From positions 1 through 6,691 of the forward strand of contig CAMVPV010000079.1 in the NCBI GenBank assembly GCA_947169455.1: 6,691 bases of DNA, in the 5' to 3' direction. The DNA is from an uncultured Clostridia bacterium. GTDB lineage: Bacteria; Bacillota_A; Clostridia; Oscillospirales; Ruminococcaceae. Each line of letters starts with the position of its first letter. Within the stretch, counting starts at the first letter, position 1. The notes beneath the pieces were generated by a model. The model worked only from the letters and a program-made list of their open reading frames with translations. It was not told where the DNA came from and ran no database searches. Shown one piece after another: positions 1-4,969 of the stretch. The translations under genes were made by a program, and so were the position numbers.

Positions 1-521
1 CTGCTGCGGTATTCCTCATTGAGAAACCGGAGATTTTCAAGGAAAAATTCTCCATCGATATCCTCATCGCACTCTGCGGCACTGAGCATCTGGATGTAAA
101 GGAACTCGTCAAGATCGTGCCCCTTGACAACGGGACCGCTGTAATCATCGTGATAGTATTCCACGATCATGGGTTCGTCACTGCCGTCCTTATACAGAAA
201 GCAGTACAGATCACCGCCGCCGCTGCGCCCGAACGGTACGAGTTTCACCTTGTCAGAAAGCTTTACTTTCGTATCTTCTTCCCGCCATGAGATCAGCTCG
301 CGCAGCGTTTCTGCCGCTTTCGGGAGCTCCTCGAAGCGGTACGGCTCGCAGTCGCAGTTCAGCATGAGGAACGCTTTCGGGTCGTTGATGTATTCTTCAC
401 GCTTTGCCGCTGCTTCTTCTTTGGTAAGATCAAGCCGGTACATAGCGCCCGTTTCATATATCTCATGGAATCTCTCCGGGAATTTTACCCCGAAGGATCC
501 TTCCGCATCAGCAAGCTTCAT
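1..521 (-). CDS. SUKH (SMI1/KNR4) family protein, 3' end cut by window edge
   Basis: The 173 visible residues contain no stop and the gene leaves the window at base 1. The N-terminus carries the SUKH-type opening, in which GVKFPERFHEIYETG (residues 11-25) forms the 'G-[VI]-x-[LF]-P-x-x-[FY]-x-x-[LIF]-Y' helix. A strand pair around DLYCFLYKDGSDEP (104-117) and MIVEYYHDD (118-126) resembles the SUKH core where a short acidic or aromatic segment follows 'GD-Y-F'. The protein is acidic and has no signal peptide or membrane segment. SUKH proteins are known as immunity proteins of polymorphic toxin systems and also as stand-alone cytoplasmic proteins of unknown role; no toxin is visible here. The ATG at 521-519 lies 2 nt after the GH3 stop, so the two are probably translated together. 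The family call is by motif memory without a profile search, and the role is unknown. Confidence 0.72.
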   Translation of the reverse strand, partial: MKLADAEGSFGVKFPERFHEIYETGAMYRLDLTKEEAAAKREEYINDPKAFLMLNCDCEPYRFEELPKAAETLRELISWREEDTKVKLSDKVKLVPFGRSGGGDLYCFLYKDGSDEPMIVEYYHDDYSGPVVKGHDLDEFLYIQMLSAAECDEDIDGEFFLENLRFLNEEYRS

Positions 522-523
522 GG

Positions 524-2602
524 TCAGAACGATACCTCCGCAGAAGCGCAGCTGCTGCCGCTGAGCTTATTGCTGATATCATCGGGCTGATGAGTTCCCG
601 CAAACAGCGTGAACCTGTCGCCGAAGCGCTTTCTTGTGCCGTCGGGAGCAACCGCCGTGAATGCCTTTTCGGGAACGGGTATCTCAACGGTCAGTTTTTC
701 GCCTGCCGCGAGCTTTACTCTTGCAAATCCGCAAAGGCTCACATTCGGAACTGCGTTCTCGCTCGTATCCTTGACATAGAGCTGAACGACATCCTCTGTC
801 TCCCTGCCGCCCCTGTTCTCAGCGGTGACTACAGCCTTGCCGTCCTTGTACTCAACGGACGTGCATACGACATCGGAGTAGGTAAGACCGTATCCGAACG
901 GGAAAAGGATATTGTCCTTCGCATAGCGGTAGGTGCGGTCTTTCATCGAATAATCTGTGAAGTCGGGGAGCTTGTCGGCGCTCTCGTAGAATGTTACGGG
1001 CAGTTTTGCGGAAGGAGAAACGTCACCGAAGAGTATCTCTGCGAGAGCTGTTCCGCCCTCGGAGCCGGGATACCATACATGGAGAAGGGCGTCGGGATCC
1101 GCTTCGGTATTTATCGCACTTCCGGCTGCACATACGATAACGACGGGCTTGCCGGTCTTCATGACCTTTTCGATGAGTATGCGCTGGCACTCGGGGAGAC
1201 GGAGATCTCTCTTGTCGCCCGAGGAGAATTCGTTTCCTGTGTCGCCCTCTTCGCCCTCGATGGAGGCGTCAAGTCCCACGCAGAGGATAACGGCATCGGA
1301 ATTTTCAGCTGCTATCTCGGCTTCGGCATATCTGTCGCCTGCGAGAGCAAGTACGGAAACTCTGTCCTTGTAGAGGTGGCAGCCCTGCGAATACAGCACT
1401 CTGCCGTCAAAGCGATCCTGTATGCCTTCGAGGAATGTTACGTATCTGTCAGCGGTGCCGTTGTAATTGCCCTCCAGAGCGGCGATGTTCGCAGCGTTGG
1501 GGCCTATCACAGCGATAGTCTTTATCTTGTTCGTGTCGAGCGGGAGTATGCCGTTGTTCTTCAGCAGCACCATTGAACGCTCCGAACATTCGAGCGAGAA
1601 CTTCTTGTGCTCTGCACAGGAAACGATGGAATACGGTATATCGTCGAACTCGGTCTTCTTGTCGAACATACCGAGCTTTATGCGTGTTTTCATCAGATGT
1701 ACGCAGGCTGTGCGGATATCCTCCTTGGTAACGAGCCCCTCTTCGAGAGCCGCGAGCAGATTTACATAGGTGCAGCCGCAGTTGAGGTCGCAGCCCGTTT
1801 TGAGTGCGAGAGCGGCGGATTCAACAGCGTTCGATGTGAGCCCGTGGTGCTCGTGGAAATCGCGGATAGCCCAGCAGTCGGAGACGAAATGTCCCTCAAA
1901 GCCCCATTCCTTCAGCTTGTCCATGAGGAATGTGCTTGCGCAGGCGCCCTCGCCGTTCACGCGGTTGTACGCGCCCATTACCGTTTCGACCTTTGCTTCC
2001 TTCACGAGTGCTTCAAAAGCGGGGAGATAGGTCTCCTCCATATCCTTGGCGTCCGCCTTTGCATCGAACTCATGGCGGATAGCTTCGGGGCCGCTGTGTA
2101 CTGCGAAATGCTTGGCGCAGGCAGCCGTGCGGAGGTGCTTTCCGCTGCCCTGCAAGCCCTTTACGTATGCCTTGCCGTTCTCGGCGGTGAGGAACGGGTC
2201 TTCGCCGTAGGTCTCATGACCTCTGCCCCAGCGGGGATCGCGGAAGATATTGATATTGGGAGCCCAAATCGTAAGTCCCTTGTAGATGTCGCGGTCCTCG
2301 TGCACGGAATATCCGTTGTACTTTGCGCGGGCTTCGGTAGATGTTATCTCGCCGACCTTTTCAACGCGGGCGGGGTCAAACATAGCACCCATGCCTATCG
2401 CCTGCGGGAACATGGTAGCTGTCCCGGAGCGTGCGAGTCCGTGCAGACCCTCGTTCCACCAGTTGTATGCGGGTATGCCGAGCCTCGGCACGGCGGGAGC
2501 GTCATATCTGAGCTGACCTGCCTGTTCTTCTGTGGTCATAGCGTCGGTGAGCGCCTCGGCGCGTTCCTGTAGGCTGAGGGTCTCGTCAAGGTATTTTTCC
2601 AT
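524..2602 (-). CDS. Glycoside hydrolase family 3 beta-xylosidase/beta-glucosidase
   Basis: A complete 692-residue GH3 enzyme that removes terminal beta-linked xylose or glucose from oligosaccharides. The N-terminal TIM-barrel domain (about 25-310) has the substrate-binding motifs YNWWNEGLHG (46-55), APNINIFRDPRWGRGHETYG (114-133) and KHFAVHSG (164-171). The nucleophile is Asp242 in FVSDCWAI. The alpha/beta sandwich domain (about 345-540) contains IEGEEGD (448-454); one of Glu449, Glu451 or Glu452 is the likely acid/base. A fibronectin-III-like C-terminal domain follows (about 575-670). No signal peptide is seen, so it should act in the cytoplasm on imported oligosaccharides. The NWWNEGLHGLARSG and SDCWAI motifs suit the xylosidase-like branch, but the substrate is not proven. 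The ribosome site is weak (a purine stretch GAAAGAAG about 12 nt upstream). The DUF4380-like gene precedes it by 43 nt, so one transcript is likely. Confidence 0.95.
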   Translation of the reverse strand: MEKYLDETLSLQERAEALTDAMTTEEQAGQLRYDAPAVPRLGIPAYNWWNEGLHGLARSGTATMFPQAIGMGAMFDPARVEKVGEITSTEARAKYNGYSVHEDRDIYKGLTIWAPNINIFRDPRWGRGHETYGEDPFLTAENGKAYVKGLQGSGKHLRTAACAKHFAVHSGPEAIRHEFDAKADAKDMEETYLPAFEALVKEAKVETVMGAYNRVNGEGACASTFLMDKLKEWGFEGHFVSDCWAIRDFHEHHGLTSNAVESAALALKTGCDLNCGCTYVNLLAALEEGLVTKEDIRTACVHLMKTRIKLGMFDKKTEFDDIPYSIVSCAEHKKFSLECSERSMVLLKNNGILPLDTNKIKTIAVIGPNAANIAALEGNYNGTADRYVTFLEGIQDRFDGRVLYSQGCHLYKDRVSVLALAGDRYAEAEIAAENSDAVILCVGLDASIEGEEGDTGNEFSSGDKRDLRLPECQRILIEKVMKTGKPVVIVCAAGSAINTEADPDALLHVWYPGSEGGTALAEILFGDVSPSAKLPVTFYESADKLPDFTDYSMKDRTYRYAKDNILFPFGYGLTYSDVVCTSVEYKDGKAVVTAENRGGRETEDVVQLYVKDTSENAVPNVSLCGFARVKLAAGEKLTVEIPVPEKAFTAVAPDGTRKRFGDRFTLFAGTHQPDDISNKLSGSSCASAEVSF
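534..539 (-). promoter_or_regulatory. Ribosome binding site for the SUKH gene, inside the GH3 3' end
   Basis: GGAGGT on the minus strand lies within the last codons of the GH3 gene, 12 nt before the ATG at 521. The spacing is longer than usual. An in-frame CTG at 527-525 would have ideal spacing, but CTG starts are rare and the ATG begins exactly where family homology would. The arrangement suggests coupling to termination of GH3 translation. Confidence 0.5.
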
Positions 2603-2620
2603 AATTTTACAACACTTCTT

Positions 2621-2636
2621 TCGTTATGATCGTTAT
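2621..2636. repeat. Short direct repeat in the DUF4380-GH3 spacer
   Basis: TCGTTAT occurs twice (2621-2627 and 2630-2636) with a 2-nt spacer, inside the 43-nt gap between the two genes. It is too short to assign a role. It lies about 20-35 nt upstream of the GH3 start, so a translational or transcript-processing role is possible but unsupported. Confidence 0.4.
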
Positions 2637-2645
2637 TACAATTTA

Positions 2646-3569
2646 TTATGCGAACAGCGCTTCTGCCTTTGCGCCGACCTCTTCCCTTATCTTTCCGGGT
2701 GTGGGCTCATTTCCTTCGGGATTGTCGAGCAGGCACCATTTCTCACTGATGACAGCTTCTTCGCCGGGAGCGTAGGTCTTAAGTTCACCGATGAGCTCGC
2801 ACTCGAGGAAATCCTTGTTGGTATATACCTCACAGTTGCAGGCAAAATCGGGATAGCGCGCATTGAGGTCATAGGCAGATATCGATTTCACGAAGATCTG
2901 TCCGTTGACTGCATAGGAGGTGAAGCCGTCCTCGTTGTTGAAGCCTATCTTGAATGCGCCGGGAACGAAGGTGTCCTGTCTTACGCGGGCTTCGGAATTG
3001 CCGAGCCTGAAGCGGCTGTCAGCGAGGTCGGTGTAATCCCAGAGGGAGAGCACCCTGTTTGCAAGAAAGCCTGTTTTCTTTGTGCACATGGGAACTACGC
3101 ACACGCCGCCGTCGGTAAGTCCGGTTATCGACCATGCAGCGAAATCTGCGGGCTTGTCCGAAATATTCACTATTTTGTTAGTCACCGAAACGACGGGCTT
3201 TGTCTCGTCCATTTCAATGGTGATGGAGAGCCTTTTGCCGAAGGGCGTGTCGGGCTGCGTAACGGTCAGCACATTTCCGCTGAATTCATATTTTATGGGG
3301 CTGTTGTCGGGGGAGTATGTCTCGGGCACTACCTCGGGGGATACCCAGAGCCTGTGACCGCCGTAGTTGTTCCATATCCCGTATTCGCCCGCGTCTATCG
3401 TGTAAGCGCGGTCTGTGTCCTCAAACATTACGTTTTCTTTTCCGTCAAGTGCGAAATAGATCACTCTCGGACCTACTTCCGTTGTAACTCCGAGCGTGAC
3501 GGTCCCGTTGCCGATAAATACACATTCACCATAGTTCTTGTAGGACTTTTTTTCCATTGTTATGCTCAT
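2646..3569 (-). CDS. DUF4380-like protein of galactose-mutarotase fold
   Basis: A 307-residue, beta-strand-rich protein without signal peptide or membrane segment. It resembles DUF4380 and other aldose-1-epimerase-fold proteins. The early strand pair VTLGVTTEVGPRVIYFALDG (24-43) leads into NVMFEDTD (46-53), followed by the family signature NYGGHRLWVSPE (68-79). The C-terminal segment ECELIGELKTYAPGEEAV (256-273) matches the 'E-[LT]-x-P-L-x-x-L-x-P-G-E' ending of mutarotase-fold proteins. His71 and Glu79 are candidate sugar-contacting residues by position only. The start is taken at the ATG at 3569, because the upstream GTG at 3581 overlaps the ribosome site. As first gene of the operon with GH3, it probably acts on or binds a sugar released or imported in the same pathway. 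The reaction is unknown. Confidence 0.75.
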   Translation of the reverse strand: MSITMEKKSYKNYGECVFIGNGTVTLGVTTEVGPRVIYFALDGKENVMFEDTDRAYTIDAGEYGIWNNYGGHRLWVSPEVVPETYSPDNSPIKYEFSGNVLTVTQPDTPFGKRLSITIEMDETKPVVSVTNKIVNISDKPADFAAWSITGLTDGGVCVVPMCTKKTGFLANRVLSLWDYTDLADSRFRLGNSEARVRQDTFVPGAFKIGFNNEDGFTSYAVNGQIFVKSISAYDLNARYPDFACNCEVYTNKDFLECELIGELKTYAPGEEAVISEKWCLLDNPEGNEPTPGKIREEVGAKAEALFA

Positions 3570-3579
3570 TGGCAGATGC

Positions 3580-3585
3580 ACCTCC
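3580..3585 (-). promoter_or_regulatory. Ribosome binding site fixing the DUF4380-like start
   Basis: GGAGGT lies 10 nt upstream of the ATG at 3569. It overlaps the in-frame GTG at 3581-3579, so that GTG cannot be the start served by this site. Confidence 0.75.
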
Positions 3586-3625
3586 GTAATAATCTGTACA
3601 CAAATATACAGTAAAGCTATTGTAA

Positions 3626-3639
3626 ATATTATATAATAT
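3626..3639. repeat. Perfect 14-bp AT palindrome over the leftward -10
   Basis: ATATTATATAATAT is identical to its reverse complement, so a TATAAT hexamer is present on each strand (3628-3633 minus, 3632-3637 plus). The plus-strand copy has no matching -35. It may be only a symmetric promoter element or a protein-binding site. Confidence 0.55.
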
Positions 3640-3657
3640 GACCATAGATACCGCTAA
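3628..3657 (-). promoter_or_regulatory. Probable leftward promoter of the DUF4380-GH3-SUKH operon
   Basis: On the minus strand a consensus -10 TATAAT occupies 3633-3628. The best -35 is TTAGCG (3657-3652) with an 18-bp spacer, matching TTGACA at only three positions. Transcription would begin near 3621, giving a leader of about 50 nt. A good -10 with a poor -35 is what an activator-dependent promoter looks like, which would suit control by the divergent AraC-family regulator. That control is inferred. Confidence 0.45.
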
Positions 3658-3776
3658 TCGTTTATTGCGTTTTTGACTTCACAAATTGCTTTCCGGCGTG
3701 CAGGGGAACTGCTGCCCGATCTTCCGGCGGGCGGGATGCATTAAGCGGGGCTGCCGGCTAACCGCTGAAAAAAATG

Positions 3777-3811
3777 CCGAAATTTATGATAAAGGGTTGA
3801 AATTTTTTCGG
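3777..3811. repeat. Inverted repeat overlapping the rightward -35
   Basis: CCGAAA (3777-3782) and TTTCGG (3806-3811) are perfect 6-bp inverted arms, 23 nt apart. They flank the -35 hexamer of the regulator promoter. Position makes an operator conceivable, but the arms are short and AT-rich runs can produce this by chance. Confidence 0.25.
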
Positions 3812-3825
3812 AAAGGTGTTAAAAT
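3797..3825 (+). promoter_or_regulatory. Strong sigma-A promoter for the AraC-family regulator transcript
   Basis: A -35 TTGAAA (3797-3802) and -10 TAAAAT (3820-3825) are separated by exactly 17 bp, each one base from consensus. Transcription should begin near 3832, about 265 nt before the regulator start codon. No similarly good promoter is visible between here and the regulator, mtaB or purL, so this one may drive all three. Confidence 0.75.
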
Positions 3826-3845
3826 ATCATATAGGAGTATGCGCA

Positions 3846-3894
3846 GTCAGCGGTCAGGGGTCAGATGACAGATGACCGGTATCTGTTATCTGAT
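3846..3894 (+). repeat. Heptanucleotide repeat with inverted final units
   Basis: The 49 bases parse exactly into seven 7-mers. Units at 3846, 3853, 3860 and 3867 follow the pattern G(T/A)CAGNN. The fifth unit at 3874 (GACCGGT) is central. The last two, at 3881 (ATCTGTT) and 3888 (ATCTGAT), are near reverse complements of the GTCAGAT and GACAGAT units. The array therefore folds back on itself. It lies just downstream of the predicted transcription start. Confidence 0.65.
3860..3894 (+). other. Hairpin 1 of the leader
   Basis: Bases 3860-3873 pair with 3881-3894 as a 14-bp uninterrupted stem with two G-U pairs (3860/3894 and 3867/3887). A further G-U closing pair would leave a 5-nt ACCGG loop. 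The stem is built from the heptamer units and their inverted copies. Confidence 0.65.
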
Positions 3895-3899
3895 ATGCC

Positions 3900-3943
3900 T
3901 GCCTCTGCTGCAAGATGTACACAATGCATTTTGCAGGGGGGCA
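3900..3943 (+). other. Hairpin 2 of the leader
   Basis: Bases 3908-3919 pair with 3925-3936 around a CACAA loop (3920-3924). After a single bulged G at 3907, bases 3900-3906 pair with 3937-3943. That makes 19 bp in total with four G-U pairs. It is the longest stem in the window and begins six bases after hairpin 1 ends. Confidence 0.65.
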
Positions 3944-3962
3944 CGGCTGACAGCAGCGTGGA

Positions 3963-3990
3963 GCTGTGCCGTCATGGGGGACGGCGCGGC
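3963..3990 (+). other. Hairpin 3 of the leader
   Basis: Bases 3963-3973 pair with 3980-3990, giving an 11-bp GC-rich stem with two G-U pairs. The core GCCGTC/GACGGC is perfect and closes an ATGGGG hexaloop. No T-run follows, so this is not a standard terminator. Confidence 0.65.
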
Positions 3991-4042
3991 AGGAGGAGCC
4001 ACGCCGTGCAGCGGCTGCGTATATATGCAAGGTCTCAGGAAC

Positions 4043-4069
4043 GCCGTGTCACTTACACAGGGGCACGGC
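4043..4069 (+). other. Hairpin 4 of the leader, just upstream of the regulator ribosome site
   Basis: GCCGTGTC (4043-4050) pairs with GGCACGGC (4062-4069) as 8 bp with one G-U, around an 11-nt loop. It ends 14 nt before the ribosome site of the regulator. The 3' arm GCACGGC also occurs at 3941-3947, allowing alternative pairings. Confidence 0.5.
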
Positions 4070-4083
4070 ACAGGAAAAATCGA

Positions 4084-4089
4084 AGAGGG
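4084..4089 (+). promoter_or_regulatory. Ribosome binding site fixing the AraC-family start
   Basis: AGAGGG is 7 nt before the ATG at 4097. It supports this start over the earlier in-frame ATG at 3872, which has no ribosome site and would add 75 residues unlike the family. Confidence 0.7.
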
Positions 4090-4096
4090 TAAGGGA

Positions 4097-4960
4097 ATGA
4101 TAGTTCATCTTAACGGAGATTTCGAGACGGTGGATTATTCTCAGAACAGGAGCGTCCTGCTTTACGACAATGTTGAAAATGAAGACTATCCTGTTCACTG
4201 GCACAATGCCGTTGAGATAATAATGCCGCTCAACAACGGTTTTGAAGCTGTATGCGGCGGAAAACCGTTTGCTATGGAGGAAAGGGATATCCTTATTATA
4301 CCCGCGGGTACTCTGCACAGCCTGAAGGCTCAGCCCGGCAGACGGCTGATATTCATGTGCGACAATGCGATACTCACGGGCAACCCCGCGCTGTATGACC
4401 TCTATTCCGTGCTCGCGGAACCGCTGCTCATCAATTCGGGCTATGGCAAGGACTTCCTCTATTCGCTCGGGCATATCATCGAGGAGATATACACGCTCTA
4501 TTCAAATTTCGGAGAGCTGACCGAGGTGTATATCTATATGAAGCTGCTGTCGCTGCTCGCGCATATCAAGGAGCACAGGCTCAACAAGCCCAAATACGAT
4601 GACGGCGGCAAGTATGCGGACACCTTCCGCGTGGTGCTGAACTACATCGAGAAGAACTATATGTTCGATATCACGCTTGAAGACCTCGCCGACATAGCGG
4701 GCTACAGCACATACCATTTCTCGCGCATCTTCAAGAAATACAGCAGCACAACCTATATAAATTTCCTTAACAACCGCCGTGTGAAGGCTGCGGAGATCCT
4801 GCTGCTCGAGGACAGCATATCCATCACCGATGTTGCCGCGCAGGTCGGCTTTGCGAGCCTCACGACCTTCAACAGGGTGTTCAAGGATATCAAGGGCTGC
4901 ACGCCTTCCGAATTCAAGAAGCTCTACAAGACTTCACACACTACCGAACAGCTTTTCTGA
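4097..4960 (+). CDS. AraC-family transcriptional regulator with N-terminal cupin domain
   Basis: A complete 287-residue regulator of usual length for the family. The N-terminal cupin (about 18-90) has VHWHNAVEIIMPL (33-45) and IIPAGTLHSLKA (67-78), where His34, His36 and His74 line the sugar-sensing pocket in such domains. A helical linker follows (about 95-165). The C-terminal DNA-binding domain (about 180-278) has two helix-turn-helix units, LEDLADIAGYSTYHFSRIFK (194-213) and ITDVAAQVGFASLTTFNRVF (243-262), ending in the typical GCTPSEFKK. It is divergent from the DUF4380/GH3 operon, so it is inferred to activate those genes in response to a plant sugar. It is transcribed from the promoter at 3797-3825 after a long structured leader. 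The ligand cannot be told from sequence. Confidence 0.95.
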   Translation: MIVHLNGDFETVDYSQNRSVLLYDNVENEDYPVHWHNAVEIIMPLNNGFEAVCGGKPFAMEERDILIIPAGTLHSLKAQPGRRLIFMCDNAILTGNPALYDLYSVLAEPLLINSGYGKDFLYSLGHIIEEIYTLYSNFGELTEVYIYMKLLSLLAHIKEHRLNKPKYDDGGKYADTFRVVLNYIEKNYMFDITLEDLADIAGYSTYHFSRIFKKYSSTTYINFLNNRRVKAAEILLLEDSISITDVAAQVGFASLTTFNRVFKDIKGCTPSEFKKLYKTSHTTEQLF

Positions 4961-4969
4961 TACTTCCGG

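Larger units (their letters stand above)
3570..4096. other. 527-base divergent intergenic region
   Basis: No convincing protein gene lies here. From left to right it holds the leftward ribosome site and weak promoter, and an AT palindrome at 3626-3639. A GC-rich stretch follows (3690-3768) with TTCCGGCG twice (3691-3698 and 3722-3729) and a small AGCGG/CCGCT inverted repeat near 3744-3766. Next come a strong rightward promoter at 3797-3825 and a long structured leader up to the regulator start. Several frames stay open across 3865-4092, but that fits a stop-poor GC-rich sequence more than coding. Confidence 0.7.
3832..4096 (+). ncRNA. Candidate structured 5' leader or small RNA upstream of the AraC-family gene
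   Basis: About 265 nt separate the predicted transcription start from the regulator ATG, much longer than an ordinary leader. The stretch 3860-4069 contains at least four stable hairpins in series (3860-3894, 3900-3943, 3963-3990, 4043-4069) and a small one at 4016-4029. In the four main stems every non-Watson-Crick position I paired is G-U on the plus strand, as expected if RNA from this strand is what matters, although I searched with that rule in mind. I recognise no known riboswitch, T-box or sRNA. No T-run follows the last stem, so an intrinsic terminator is not evident. Alternatives are a small mobile palindromic repeat or an unrecognised short coding region. Confidence 0.4.

Noticed and set aside
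169..564. Plus-strand open frame of 131 codons rich in serine
   Set aside because: It is antisense to the SUKH gene, which has a ribosome site, operon position and family motifs.
590..1576. Long plus-strand open frame of 328 codons
   Set aside because: It lies wholly antisense to the GH3 gene, whose conserved catalytic motifs are intact. The translation resembles no family and has the look of a codon-bias shadow.
1607..2572. Long plus-strand open frame of 321 codons
   Set aside because: Also antisense to GH3, with no recognisable domain and no ribosome site.
3570..3581. GTG start for the DUF4380-like gene at 3581
   Set aside because: The GTG overlaps the GGAGGT ribosome site; the ATG at 3569 has a workable 10-nt spacing.
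2532..3614. Plus-strand open frame of 360 codons spanning two genes
   Set aside because: It runs antisense across the end of the DUF4380-like gene, the spacer and the GH3 start. Both genes show family motifs on the minus strand.
3686..3868. 60-codon open frame starting with TTG
   Set aside because: It runs through the regulator promoter, lacks a ribosome site and has no recognisable features.
3872..4096. N-terminal extension of the AraC-family protein from ATG 3872
   Set aside because: No ribosome site is present, the extra 75 residues are not AraC-like, and a good ribosome site with the expected N-terminus exists at 4097.
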